From: an uncultured Phascolarctobacterium sp.
GTDB taxonomy: Bacteria > Bacillota > Negativicutes > Acidaminococcales > Acidaminococcaceae
Length of the DNA: 64,000 bases
NCBI RefSeq assembly: GCF_934190775.1
Contig: NZ_CAKPTG010000011.1
Coordinates: 1-64,000 of the forward strand
Direction of reading: 5' to 3'
In this document: positions 50,618 through 59,133 of the stretch, piece by piece
Layout of the letters: the number at the start of each line of letters is the position of its first letter
Numbering within the stretch: position 1 is the first letter of the stretch
Notes under the pieces: generated by a model
What the model saw: only the letters and a program-made list of their open reading frames with translations
Told to the model about the DNA's origin: nothing
Database searches by the model: none
Position numbers and translations under genes: made by a program

Positions 50618-51712
50618 TTAAGCTTTAGCAGCTTTTAAAGTTCTTTCGAACAGAATGTATAAAACTCCGGCAGCCTCATCACTAAATTTAAAGATACTGT
50701 CGGTACCATCGGTGTGATGGAAGGTTACAAGGTTGATGCCGTCAAAATCAGCACCGCTGAGAACGTTGAGCGGGATGTGGAAGGCGTTTTTCTTACCAAT
50801 GTAAACTAAACGTTGGTTAGTAAGGAAGAACATGCCAAGCTCTTCAATAATAGTCATTTCCTCGGTGAATTTGGGATGCTCGATTTTTTCGCCCTTGAAG
50901 GCAACGGTTTCATCAATGCGGAATTTGCGTGTCAGCTCATAGTAATTGTCCTCGCGTTCTATCATTTTGTTTTGGCATAGACCGCAGTTGGTATAGGCGT
51001 GGCAGATTTCGCCAGGGTTGAGCGGGAAGGCATCCTGCTTGATATCACCTAAAGGCATATGCTCTGCATTCCACAGGCTGCGGTATTTTTCCAGAGCGCT
51101 GACAATATTATTCTTTAATTCGTAAGGGATATCCAATGTTGCGCAATCGGCACGCAGGGCAGCTTCTTCTTCCAGAGTATAACGCTGTGCGCTGCTGATT
51201 TCGTCAAACTTCTGATTGAAGTGAGCCTGAAAAACCTGCTTACGCATGGAAAGACTGTCTTCGTAGTCATAGCCGAATAACTCATTCAATTGTTTGATAT
51301 CCAGCTTTTCGGTGCCTGCAAGCAAATCACGGCAACGGACAAAATAAGCAGCTGTTTTGGCTGCCTTATCAGCCTGCTTTGCCAGATGCGGCGGCAGCTC
51401 CAAAATTTCAGCTAAGTGTGCAAGCTGCGCCCAAAGGCTGTCTTCTTTAGTTTGTACTTCAGTGAAGATAACATCTGCCAACTTACGGTAAATACCACTG
51501 CGTTGGTTGAAATTATCATCATTGAATTTTACGCCCCATTTTTTCAGAGCGTGATGCACATCATCGGCACTGACAGCTAAAGCATCGGGTGCTTCTGCCA
51601 ACAGATTGTTGAGCTCCTTCCAGCCGTTTTCGGTAGGCTTGCTGCCGAATATTTTTGATAAAAAGCCGCATTCTTCTAATTCTTGCATGCTATAAGGTTT
51701 CAAATTCTGCAC
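50618..51712 (-). CDS. Unrecognised protein with PH-like C-terminal segment
   Basis: A 364-residue protein I cannot assign to a family. The N-terminal two thirds (about 1-235) look all-helical, with many Glu/Lys/Ala and possible coiled-coil turns (EEEAALRADCATLDI). A CxxC pair (NCGLCQNK, about 253-260) may bind metal. The C-terminal part (about 265-355) alternates strands and contains ELGMFFLTNQRLVYIGKK, the hallmark of bacterial PH/GRAM-like domains, so binding to lipid or peptide is possible. No signal peptide or membrane helix. AGGAG lies just upstream on the minus strand. It stands alone between a terminator and a divergent MFS gene. Confidence 0.7.
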   Translation of the reverse strand: MQNLKPYSMQELEECGFLSKIFGSKPTENGWKELNNLLAEAPDALAVSADDVHHALKKWGVKFNDDNFNQRSGIYRKLADVIFTEVQTKEDSLWAQLAHLAEILELPPHLAKQADKAAKTAAYFVRCRDLLAGTEKLDIKQLNELFGYDYEDSLSMRKQVFQAHFNQKFDEISSAQRYTLEEEAALRADCATLDIPYELKNNIVSALEKYRSLWNAEHMPLGDIKQDAFPLNPGEICHAYTNCGLCQNKMIEREDNYYELTRKFRIDETVAFKGEKIEHPKFTEEMTIIEELGMFFLTNQRLVYIGKKNAFHIPLNVLSGADFDGINLVTFHHTDGTDSIFKFSDEAAGVLYILFERTLKAAKA

Positions 51713-51870
51713 TCTCCTTTACAGGCTTAAAGTCTGCATTTTGATTTTTACGCTGATAAAGTTGCCAGCGGTTTATTTTATCGCTAACAATACGAATTTA
51801 ATCTAAAGAATATTATACGCTAAAAGTGTATCTATTGTCTAGAAAGAAAAAGCTTCGGCATTTATCTACT

Positions 51871-51899
51871 GTGACTATCTGCCTGCAATGTGTTATAAT
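51871..51899 (+). promoter_or_regulatory. Promoter of the MFS gene
   Basis: GTGACT (51871-51876), 17-bp spacer, TATAAT (51894-51899). The -35 box is imperfect. Confidence 0.5.
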
Positions 51900-51928
51900 A
51901 GCAATTAGAGAGATGAGAGGGAGATAAA

Positions 51929-53167
51929 ATGTCAAGACAAGCTTTTACTTCTAACAACAAAGGCAATTGGAAGGCAAATTTGCCGGTATTGTGGCTGGGT
52001 GTATTTTTATGCTGTGCCAGCTATACGATGTGCATACCGTTTTTGCCTGTTTATCTTTTGCGTGAGTTGTATGTTGCTCAGCCTGACGTTAACTTCTGGG
52101 CAGGTATTACCTTTGCTGTCACCTTTATGGGTTCGGCTGTGATGGCACCGTATTGGGGAGCTTTGGCTGACCATGTCGGGCAGAGGAAGATGGCGATTCG
52201 CGCCGGCTATGGCCTGGCGCTGACCTATTTTCTTACCGGTGTCTGCCAGGATGTCTATCAGCTTCTTTTGGTGCGCATTGTGTGCGGTGTTGTCGCCGGC
52301 TTTGTGCCTGCCTGTATGTCGATGGCGTCTTCATCCTTGCCGGAGGAGCGCATGGGCTGGGGTATGGGACTGATGCAGACTGCGGTAGCAAGCGGTACCA
52401 TCATGGGACCGTTGATGGGCGGTTATCTGAGCAGCTGGTTTGGCATGCGTGCTTCGTTTTATGTAGGCAGTTTTGCCTTATTTATTGCAACTAGTGCCGT
52501 AGTATTTATCGTGAAGGATATGTCCGTACTGAATAAGGGCGCGCGCGAAGCAAGCAATCTGCTGGCAGATTTAAAGAACGCTTTGCATAACAAGGGCCTG
52601 CTGTATATTATGGCTATGTTTTTTGTAGTACAGACCTGCGTGATGCTGATTCAGCCGCTGATTACCTTGTACGTAGGCGAGCTGATGCATGATATGGGTG
52701 ATGCTGCTATCAAGATGTCCGGTGTAGTTTTCTCGCTGTCCGGCATTACCGGCATTTTGGCTGCGCCGTTTTGGGGAAAACGCGGCCAACGCTTCGGTTA
52801 TGTGCGCGTTTTCTGCATTGTAACCTTTATTGCCGGTTTTATTAATCTTTTCCAGGTGTTCATCAATACTGTGTGGCAGTTTGCTGCTATTCAGTTTGTT
52901 TACGGCCTGTTCCTGGCAGGTGCTGTGCCTAATATCAATGCTAACCTGACGCGTGTTACTGCTGCTAATATGCGCGGTAAGGCCTTTGGCCTGGTTACGA
53001 GCGCGCAGCAGTTTGGCGGTGTTGTAGGACCGCTTGTTGGCGGTGCCTTGGGCAGCTTTATGAGCTCGCGTTATGTGCTTGTATTTGCCGGCTGCGTGCT
53101 TATGAGCGTAGCAGTGTACTCCTATTTCACGCATGTGCGCGGAGCGGAGCAGGAAGCTGCAAGCTAA
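51929..53167 (+). CDS. MFS transporter, multidrug-efflux type
   Basis: A 412-residue major-facilitator protein with about 12 membrane helices. The loop 2-3 motif GALADHVGQRKM (about 76-87) is the MFS motif A, and the GLMQTAVASGTIMGPLMGGYL segment (about 147-167) is motif C, typical of proton-driven drug exporters with 12 or 14 helices. The second half has the matching FWGKRGQRFG (about 280-289). AGAGGGAG precedes ATG 51929. The substrate is unknown. Confidence 0.9.
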   Translation: MSRQAFTSNNKGNWKANLPVLWLGVFLCCASYTMCIPFLPVYLLRELYVAQPDVNFWAGITFAVTFMGSAVMAPYWGALADHVGQRKMAIRAGYGLALTYFLTGVCQDVYQLLLVRIVCGVVAGFVPACMSMASSSLPEERMGWGMGLMQTAVASGTIMGPLMGGYLSSWFGMRASFYVGSFALFIATSAVVFIVKDMSVLNKGAREASNLLADLKNALHNKGLLYIMAMFFVVQTCVMLIQPLITLYVGELMHDMGDAAIKMSGVVFSLSGITGILAAPFWGKRGQRFGYVRVFCIVTFIAGFINLFQVFINTVWQFAAIQFVYGLFLAGAVPNINANLTRVTAANMRGKAFGLVTSAQQFGGVVGPLVGGALGSFMSSRYVLVFAGCVLMSVAVYSYFTHVRGAEQEAAS

Positions 53168-53182
53168 AAGTTTATCCATGTA

Positions 53183-53231
53183 AAATAAAAGACCGTTGCT
53201 GCAGGGAATTTGCGGCAACGGTTTTATTTTA
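53183..53231. terminator. Bidirectional terminator
   Basis: A 12-bp stem (53192-53203 with 53211-53222, one wobble) flanked by AAAATAAAA and TTTTATTTT, between convergent genes. Confidence 0.88.
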
Positions 53232-53297
53232 GGGAAAACGTGACAAAAGTGATGCTGAAAAGTGGGAAAAACGTTACGGAAAGATGCTTAAATATTT

Positions 53298-54044
53298 TCA
53301 GGCCTTCGGTTTAGCGGTCAGCCATTGGCGTTTTTGCTCACTTTGCGGGAAAAGCTGGTGGTCAAACCACATATAGAAGAAGCGTTCTGCCGGTACAATG
53401 CTGTAGCCGTCCTGCAGATGGTCGGTAGTATCATAGGGATCGGCCATAATCAGTACGTCATCACTTTGATATGCGGTACCCATGCTGTCATAACCGATGA
53501 TTACGCGCCAGTGTCCGCCCCAATCAACGTTTTCTACAATAATAGGTGTGTTGTTTTTCAGATTGCTCTCGACAAATTTAAGGAAATTCTTATAGCTGTC
53601 GGGAGTTTTATCTTTGATAGAGGAATGAACATCCCAACCTATTTTCTCAAAATAATGCACCATGCCTTTGGGATTAGTGCCGACTGTTTTGCTGCTGCCC
53701 ATGATTTTGGCAACGGCCAGCTCTTCGTCAAGAGTCTTGCCCTTGTAATATTTTACAACCATATTCGCTGCTGCCGGACCACAGGTATAATGAGTGATTT
53801 GCTGTGTAGTGGCAAACTTGGGCAGAAGGGTAAGATGCTCATCAGATTGCATATTGTAAAAATCTGGGTGCTTAAAGTAGGGCGAATCCTTGATATCATG
53901 CTTGCCTGCGAATTGTGCGGCACCGGCTACCGGTGTGCTGCCGGGTGCGCCGATAGGCATAGGGGATTGCTGCAAAAGATAATTAAGACCGCCTAAAATG
54001 ACTAGCAGACAAACAACGGCCAATAAAATGCGTTTTGTTTTCAT
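53298..54044 (-). CDS. C39-like cysteine peptidase, membrane-anchored
   Basis: A 248-residue protein with an N-terminal membrane helix (about 5-24) acting as anchor or signal, so the enzyme lies outside the cytoplasmic membrane. The Peptidase_C39_2 fold is shown by Cys88 in HYTCGPAAANMV, His178 in DWGGHWRVIIGYD and Asp202 in MADPYD, the expected papain-like triad. The relatives are free-standing C39-like proteins, not the bacteriocin-exporter domain; substrates are unknown. It overlaps the CCA-adding enzyme gene by 4 nt and is therefore co-translated with it. Confidence 0.87.
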   Translation of the reverse strand: MKTKRILLAVVCLLVILGGLNYLLQQSPMPIGAPGSTPVAGAAQFAGKHDIKDSPYFKHPDFYNMQSDEHLTLLPKFATTQQITHYTCGPAAANMVVKYYKGKTLDEELAVAKIMGSSKTVGTNPKGMVHYFEKIGWDVHSSIKDKTPDSYKNFLKFVESNLKNNTPIIVENVDWGGHWRVIIGYDSMGTAYQSDDVLIMADPYDTTDHLQDGYSIVPAERFFYMWFDHQLFPQSEQKRQWLTAKPKA

Positions 54045-55561
54045 ATGTTGTCTCCTGAACTGATTGTAGTTTTGCGCTTAAGATGCTTATGAACTGCTGT
54101 GAGCAAAGCTTCTTTTTCGTTGGGAAGATTACCGGATTGTACGCGTTCCAGCAGGTAGGTAAGAATATTTTTGATTTCTGCCTGGGGGACAAGCTCCAAG
54201 AGCTCGCGTCCGCCGATGGCAAGGTCCTTGCTGCATACAGGCATGCGTGTGCGTACCAGCTCCACAACCTGACGGCCTAAAAGGCGTCCTTCGGCCATCA
54301 GCTGTTCGTTTTCGCGGGCGTGGGTTGCGCCCATGTCTGCAAGAAAAACCTCGACCAACAGGCTGTAGGCCTGCGCCAGTTCTGCCTGCGTGCGGAAGCC
54401 GGAGTTGGCAGCTTCGCTGCGCACCCAGCGCAGCAGGGTGCGCTCGCCAGTGAGCAGCATAGGCGCGAAGCGCATATGCTGCGCTACCAGCCAGGTCACC
54501 AGATGTACGAAGCTGTTGTTGTAGCCAAGGCGCGTTAAAATTGCTTGAGCCATGATGGCACTTTTAGCTTCGTGCCCAGGGTCAGAAGGCTGACCTTCTT
54601 TGTTCAGCTTGCGGATTTCAGGCAAGCCTTTGCCTAAATCGTGCAGCACCAACGCCCAGCGGATGGCTAAATCGCGCGGACTGTTGTCAATAGCCAGCAG
54701 TGTGTGCTCCCAGGTGTCATATAAATGAAAGCGCGGATTTTGGTGCAGACCTAAAAGGTGCAGCGCTTCCGGCAGAATGGGAATAACAGTATCGTTGCCG
54801 TTTTCACGGGCATGACAGCTTGCACATAAAAGGCCTGTTGCCATCATCAGCATCAGGCCCTTGCCTGCATGCTTAGCGGTAATGAGCTTTTCCAGTTCCT
54901 TGCGCACACGCTCCAATGAAAGGCCGGCGCAGCGTTCAACCGGAAAGCTGTAGCCATGCGGCAGATAGTAGGGTGTATTCGGCGCACCGCAGGCAGGCAG
55001 TGCTTCGCAGCCTGCCTGCTCGTACGTAAAGCCGAGCTGTGCCACAAAGCGGCAGGCACGCAGCATACGCAGCGCGTCCTCATGGAAGCGTTGCGTAGCG
55101 TTACCTACAGTACGTAAAATTTTCTGCTGCAAATCCTGCTGACCGCCAAAGTAGTCATATAATGTGCCGTCTAGGGACAGCGCCATAGCGTTGACTGTGA
55201 AATCGCGGCGGCTCAAATCCTCGCGCAGACTGCTGCAAAACCAGGTTGCGGCAGGGCGATGCATATCGTCATCATTATAGCGTTCGCCGCGAAAGGTTGT
55301 TACTTCGGTAGCAACGCCGTTGATAACGATGACTACGCAGCCGAAATTGTGACCTAATTGGTCAACAGTTTTCCAATCATGTTGCTTGCAAACTGCCAAA
55401 ACCTGCTCAGGCAGAGCATTGGTGGTGATATCGTAATCATCCGGTGATTTACCCAAAAGCAGATCACGCACGGCACCGCCGACAAGATAGGCTTCATAGC
55501 CGGCAGTGTTCAAGGCAGACAGTATTTTTTTGGTATAACTGGGAAAAAATAAATCAGGCAT
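54041..55561 (-). CDS. cca: CCA-adding tRNA nucleotidyltransferase with HD domain
   Basis: A 506-residue class II nucleotidyltransferase. The head has LVGGAVRDLLLGKSPDDYDI (about 21-40), where the DxD pair of the catalytic site is D-Y-D. The RRDFTVNAMAL motif (about 114-124) and the arm TGNATQRFHEDALRMLRA-like segment (about 151-168) follow. An HD domain is present at about 300-400 (LHDLGKG). The role is to add or repair the CCA end of tRNAs; a poly(A) polymerase function cannot be excluded. Length is somewhat above average because of the C-terminal helical extension. Minus-strand operon with the C39-like peptidase. Confidence 0.9.
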   Translation of the reverse strand: MPDLFFPSYTKKILSALNTAGYEAYLVGGAVRDLLLGKSPDDYDITTNALPEQVLAVCKQHDWKTVDQLGHNFGCVVIVINGVATEVTTFRGERYNDDDMHRPAATWFCSSLREDLSRRDFTVNAMALSLDGTLYDYFGGQQDLQQKILRTVGNATQRFHEDALRMLRACRFVAQLGFTYEQAGCEALPACGAPNTPYYLPHGYSFPVERCAGLSLERVRKELEKLITAKHAGKGLMLMMATGLLCASCHARENGNDTVIPILPEALHLLGLHQNPRFHLYDTWEHTLLAIDNSPRDLAIRWALVLHDLGKGLPEIRKLNKEGQPSDPGHEAKSAIMAQAILTRLGYNNSFVHLVTWLVAQHMRFAPMLLTGERTLLRWVRSEAANSGFRTQAELAQAYSLLVEVFLADMGATHARENEQLMAEGRLLGRQVVELVRTRMPVCSKDLAIGGRELLELVPQAEIKNILTYLLERVQSGNLPNEKEALLTAVHKHLKRKTTISSGDNI

Positions 55562-55581
55562 TTTACAAATCTCCTGTCGGC

Positions 55582-56445
55582 TTAGTATTCTATACCGTCA
55601 TCCTTGAGGCGGTAGTCTACATTAATACCGAAATACTCCCAAAGAATTTCCTTGAGCTCGGCACCGGTGTTGATTTTATAGCGGTACTTTACGCGACCGC
55701 CCAAATAAAATTTTAAATAGTTACCGCGAATGGTAATATTGCAGTCCTCGCGGAAAATAGACAGCTTTTTACTTTTGATAAACGGTGAATCTGGATGAGC
55801 ATCACACCAGAAGCTGGCGGTAATAAAATCCTTGTCTATCTGAGGCTCTTCAGTGAAGCCAAAGAGGCGCTTCCAGATTTTGCCGCGTTCCTTCTGCCAA
55901 AGCAGCCAACCCCAAAATTCACTGCGGGTGAATTTGTATTGGCTGATGCCATCACTTTGAATCAGACCTTCTAAAATTTCCAACGGTACACGCGGACTTT
56001 CGCTGTTCATACCGACGTCAGTCAGATAACGCTTATCGCCCAGCGTTACACACATTACGCGGTGACGGCGCAGCTGGTAGGTTTCCATTTTGTCAATAAA
56101 GCGGGCAGCGTAGCTGGTCACCTCAAAACCCAGGGATTCCAAAAGCCAGTTGTACAAACCATTCAGCTCAAAGCAGATGCCACCGCGGTTGTGCATAATA
56201 ACCTTGTTGAACATATCCTGGCGTTTAAGCGAGGTGATTTTGCCGTTAAGACAGTCAAAATTTTCGTAGGGGATATATTTGAGGTGCGCGTCCTGTAATT
56301 TAGTCAGGGTTGCTAAATTAACAGCTGGCTCGAAGTCGTTGAGCTGCAGCTTGCGCAGGTATTGTTGTATTTGCAGCTTCTTCATCGGTCGTCCGTTGAT
56401 ATCTGCGTAATTTGGCAAAGCAATCATCTCCATCATCAGGTTCAC
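55582..56445 (-). CDS. Arylamine N-acetyltransferase
   Basis: A 287-residue enzyme that moves acetyl from acetyl-CoA to arylamines, hydrazines or related compounds. The Cys-His-Asp triad is complete: Cys91 in RGGICFELN, His128 in RRHRVMCV and Asp143 in LTDVGMNS. Start is uncertain: the longest frame begins with GTG 56445, TTG 56418 has GGAG 9 nt upstream, and ATG 56385 (MKKLQIQQYL) resembles the usual family start. The gene lies 20 bp upstream of cca on the same strand but is probably independent in function. Similar genes are common in gut Firmicutes and act on aromatic drugs such as 5-aminosalicylate. Confidence 0.88.
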   Translation of the reverse strand: MNLMMEMIALPNYADINGRPMKKLQIQQYLRKLQLNDFEPAVNLATLTKLQDAHLKYIPYENFDCLNGKITSLKRQDMFNKVIMHNRGGICFELNGLYNWLLESLGFEVTSYAARFIDKMETYQLRRHRVMCVTLGDKRYLTDVGMNSESPRVPLEILEGLIQSDGISQYKFTRSEFWGWLLWQKERGKIWKRLFGFTEEPQIDKDFITASFWCDAHPDSPFIKSKKLSIFREDCNITIRGNYLKFYLGGRVKYRYKINTGAELKEILWEYFGINVDYRLKDDGIEY

Positions 56446-56644
56446 GGCGTAAGCTTAGCCATGAAATCTGTTAAATCTTCTCTCAACTATTTATTGTAAC
56501 ATTTATTTTGCAGGAAATAAACTACTTTACTTTAAAGAGTAGGAGTAGTGTAGCATATATCTGCACTGCGGTGATAATAAAAAGACTATTCCTATGCGGA
56601 ATAATTTTAATGCCAAACAAGAATAAATTAAATGAAACTACTGT

Positions 56645-56673
56645 TTTACAAAGTAATTCCTAAGTGTTATTAT
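56645..56673 (+). promoter_or_regulatory. Promoter of the MatC/SLC13-like carrier gene
   Basis: TTTACA (56645-56650), 17-bp spacer, TATTAT (56668-56673). The remainder of the divergent spacer 56446-56644 shows no gene. Confidence 0.6.
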
Positions 56674-56712
56674 ATAAATGGCGATTCTGTTATATTTAAT
56701 ATTCCCGTTGTT

Positions 56713-56736
56713 ACACTCTCAAATACACTCTCAAAT
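56713..56736 (+). repeat. Tandem 12-bp direct repeat in the leader of the carrier gene
   Basis: ACACTCTCAAAT occurs twice in immediate succession (56713-56724, 56725-56736), between the promoter and the ribosome site. Confidence 0.7.
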
Positions 56737-56758
56737 AAAAAATTTTTGGAGGTTTTCG

Positions 56759-58006
56759 ATGGCTCTGTTATCCTTAGGTTTTTTACTGCTGGCGATTATG
56801 CTTGGTTTTATCCGTAAGATGAATACGGGGTTATTGTGCATAGCCTTTGCCTTGCTGTTGGGACGTATGGCGGGCATTAGTGATGCAGAAATTATCAAGG
56901 GCTTTAATGCTTCCTTGTTCTTGATGCTGCTTGGCGTAACCTATTTGTTCAGTCTGGCACAGATTAACGGCAGTCTTGATTTGCTGGCGCAGAAGGTAAT
57001 TTCCTTGGCAGGCAAGCGTGTTTATCTTATACCTGTTATTATCTATGTGTTCTCGATTATTCTTGCCGCGCTTGGCCCCGGCTCTGTGCCGACTATGGCG
57101 ATAATGATGGTTTTCTCCATGTCTTTGGCAGCGGAAATGAAAATCAGTCCCGTGCTGCTTTCCACCTTAACTGTTTTGGGTTCTTGTGCCGGCGGTTTGT
57201 CACCGCTTGCTGCTACCGGTATTATCGGTGCGAATCTGTGCGCAGAATTCGGCTTGACCGGTATTGAAAATGATTTTCTTATGAATGGGATTCTTTCCTT
57301 TACTATTTATGCCGTCATTGTATATATTTTATTGGGCGGATATAAGTTGCGTTCTGTTGCGGCAGAGCAGAAAAAGGATGTTCCTGCCTTTAATAAAAAG
57401 CAATTGACGACTATTGCCGGTATTATCGTGATGGTACTAATGGTTATGCTTCTGCGTATTAACGTTGGTCTGGTAAGCTTTGCTGTTGCTGCGGTATTGT
57501 CCTTTTTGCGTGTCTCTGATGAGACAAAAGCAATCAGGCATATTCCTTGGAATACGCTGCTGCTGATTACCGGTGTTGGTGTTTTGATGCAGCTGATTAT
57601 TGATTTAGGCGGTATTGAGGTGCTTTCCAATGTACTTGTTTCGCTGATGAGTGCTAAAAGTGCTGCCGCTGTTATGGGGTTAACCTCTGGCGTAATGAGC
57701 TGGTTCAGCTCAAGCAGCGGTGTTGTTATGCCTACGCTGCTGCCGACTGTGCCGCATGTTGCCCAGCAACTTGGCGGCGTGAATGAGTTGGAGCTGGCGT
57801 CTTCTATTACAACAATTTCGCATGTCGCTGCCATCAGCCCGCTTTCTACAGGTGGTGCGTTGGCGCTAGCAGCTTATGCTTCGGCGGCAAATGCCAACCA
57901 GAAGCAGCAGCAGAGCCTGTTTATGAAAATGTTCGGTGTGTCGGCGCTGGGTGTTTCTGTTTTGTGTGTTTTCTCTTATTTCGGTATGTTCCACTGGCTG
58001 CTGTGA
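56759..58006 (+). CDS. SLC13/MatC-like dicarboxylate carrier family protein
   Basis: A 415-residue ion-transporter-superfamily protein with about 11 hydrophobic segments. The N-terminal part (about 1-150) matches the MatC dicarboxylate-carrier N-terminal domain (FNASLFLMLLGVTYLFSLAQINGSLDLLA). Repeated Gly/Ser/Pro loops (LGPGSVPTMAIMM, about 105-117; FSSSSGVVMPTLLPTVP, about 319-335) are the substrate-site loops of each half. It lacks the SNT motifs of the two SLC13 genes at the window start, so it belongs to another branch. TTGGAGG precedes ATG 56759 by about 6 nt; longer in-frame starts upstream lack one. Substrate probably a di- or monocarboxylate. Confidence 0.85.
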   Translation: MALLSLGFLLLAIMLGFIRKMNTGLLCIAFALLLGRMAGISDAEIIKGFNASLFLMLLGVTYLFSLAQINGSLDLLAQKVISLAGKRVYLIPVIIYVFSIILAALGPGSVPTMAIMMVFSMSLAAEMKISPVLLSTLTVLGSCAGGLSPLAATGIIGANLCAEFGLTGIENDFLMNGILSFTIYAVIVYILLGGYKLRSVAAEQKKDVPAFNKKQLTTIAGIIVMVLMVMLLRINVGLVSFAVAAVLSFLRVSDETKAIRHIPWNTLLLITGVGVLMQLIIDLGGIEVLSNVLVSLMSAKSAAAVMGLTSGVMSWFSSSSGVVMPTLLPTVPHVAQQLGGVNELELASSITTISHVAAISPLSTGGALALAAYASAANANQKQQQSLFMKMFGVSALGVSVLCVFSYFGMFHWLL

Positions 58007-58031
58007 GATAGAAGCTTAATAAATTATTTCG

Positions 58032-58070
58032 GTCTTCGTGCATATGCGTATGTGCGCGAAGACTTTTTTT
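58032..58070 (+). terminator. Terminator of the MatC-like carrier gene
   Basis: Stem GTCTTCG (58032-58038) with CGAAGAC (58057-58063), an inner GCATAT/GTATGTGC pairing, then seven T. Confidence 0.88.
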
Positions 58071-58087
58071 GTTGCAGCAAGCATTTC

Positions 58088-58116
58088 TTTACATACGTAA
58101 TATTACGTAGTATAAT
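58088..58116 (+). promoter_or_regulatory. hicAB promoter with a 16-bp palindromic operator in the spacer
   Basis: TTTACA (58088-58093), 17-bp spacer, TATAAT (58111-58116). The spacer is filled by the perfect palindrome TACGTAATATTACGTA (58094-58109), an ideal site for the HicB dimer to block RNA polymerase. Confidence 0.8.
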
Positions 58117-58137
58117 TAATTAAAGGAGGTTGCGTTT

Positions 58138-58332
58138 ATGCCACTAACCCCTAAAGAAATGATCAGATTGCTTTTACAAAATGGTTTTGTTTATCTGAAG
58201 AGCAATAATGGTTCTCACCAAAAATATTTTAATCCACAACGGAATATAACCGTTGCTGTACCTTTGCATACTAAAGAATTAAAGAAAGGCTTAGAACAGG
58301 CTATTTTAAAGCAGGCTGAATTAAAACGATAA
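58138..58332 (+). CDS. hicA: HicA mRNA interferase toxin
   Basis: A 64-residue double-stranded-RNA-binding-fold toxin. The GSHQKY motif (about 25-30) holds the catalytic His27, and the C-terminal LHTKELKKGLEQAILKQA is the family's second helix. HicA cleaves mRNAs and is held by HicB. AAAGGAGG precedes ATG 58138. The toxin gene comes first, as usual for hicAB, with hicB 20 bp downstream. Confidence 0.93.
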   Translation: MPLTPKEMIRLLLQNGFVYLKSNNGSHQKYFNPQRNITVAVPLHTKELKKGLEQAILKQAELKR

Positions 58333-58352
58333 GGAGAAGAAAGGAGCGCATT

Positions 58353-58751
58353 ATGTCTAAAAAATATTTTTATCCGGTAATTTTTGAACCTGAGGAAGTA
58401 GGCGTATCTGTTTATGTTCCGGATATTCCCGGCTGCAATACCCAAGGAGATTCTTTGGAAGAAGCTTTGGAGATGGTGCAGGAAGTGATTGGCTTGATGC
58501 TGGAAGGTAAAAAACCGAAAGAATATCCTCAGGCATCAAAACCAAATGAAATTAAACTGGATGGCAGTCAGTTTGTGATGATGGTTGCTTTTGATAAGCT
58601 GGCGTATGACAAAAAATATAATGCGAAGGCTGTAAAAAAGACGCTTTCGATTCCTGCATGGCTTAATAATATGGCAATAGATAACGATATCAATTTTTCT
58701 AATCTTTTGCAGCGTGCCTTGATTAACGAATTGGGATTAAACGCACGTTAA
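58353..58751 (+). CDS. hicB: HicB antitoxin
   Basis: A 132-residue antitoxin. The N-terminal half is the partially degraded RNase-H-like HicB fold (PVIFEPEEVGVSVYVPDIPGC, then GDSLEEALEMVQEVIGLML). The C-terminus (about 88-130) with LSIPAWLNNMAIDNDINFSNLLQRAL resembles a ribbon-helix-helix DNA-binding domain. It would neutralise HicA and bind the palindrome at 58094-58109 to repress the pair. Confidence 0.92.
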   Translation: MSKKYFYPVIFEPEEVGVSVYVPDIPGCNTQGDSLEEALEMVQEVIGLMLEGKKPKEYPQASKPNEIKLDGSQFVMMVAFDKLAYDKKYNAKAVKKTLSIPAWLNNMAIDNDINFSNLLQRALINELGLNAR

Positions 58752-58764
58752 TTACAGTAATACC

Positions 58765-58811
58765 AAAAAGCCGCCGGCCCGGAGAAAAATCTTCTAAGCC
58801 GACGGCTTTTT
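58765..58811. terminator. Bidirectional terminator between hicB and azlD
   Basis: A 14-bp stem (58765-58778 with 58798-58811, one mismatch) with A- and T-runs at the ends. Confidence 0.88.
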
Positions 58812-58818
58812 GTGTGCC

Positions 58819-59130
58819 TTACGGCACCATGATAAATTCTACGATAAACACTACTGTGCAGCAGCAGCAAGCCACATGAAAAAGGCTCATGCCGCGCCAG
58901 GCGGTGGCAACGCCGACGCCGAGGGCAAGAGCACCTGCAGCAGGTGTTTGTGTTTCCTGCAGGATAGCAGGAAAGGTCATTACTGCGAGCGTCGTGTAGG
59001 GGACATAATATAAAAAGGAACGGATGAAGGGATTTTTGATTTCTTTACGGATGAGTGTGAGCGGAAGCACGCGGATAGCGTAGGTAACAAGTGCCATTAC
59101 GGCAATATAAATATAAATATTGTGTTCCAT
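58819..59130 (-). CDS. azlD: AzlD family branched-chain amino-acid exporter subunit
   Basis: A 103-residue membrane protein with about three to four helices. The N-terminal TYAIRVLPL (about 16-24) is the family signature. It forms a two-part exporter for branched-chain amino acids or analogues with AzlC. The run of four cysteines in the last helix (ACCCCTVVF) is unusual. It lies 3 bp after azlC on the same strand and downstream of the leu operon, a related metabolic theme. Confidence 0.88.
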   Translation of the reverse strand: MEHNIYIYIAVMALVTYAIRVLPLTLIRKEIKNPFIRSFLYYVPYTTLAVMTFPAILQETQTPAAGALALGVGVATAWRGMSLFHVACCCCTVVFIVEFIMVP

Positions 59131-59133
59131 CTG

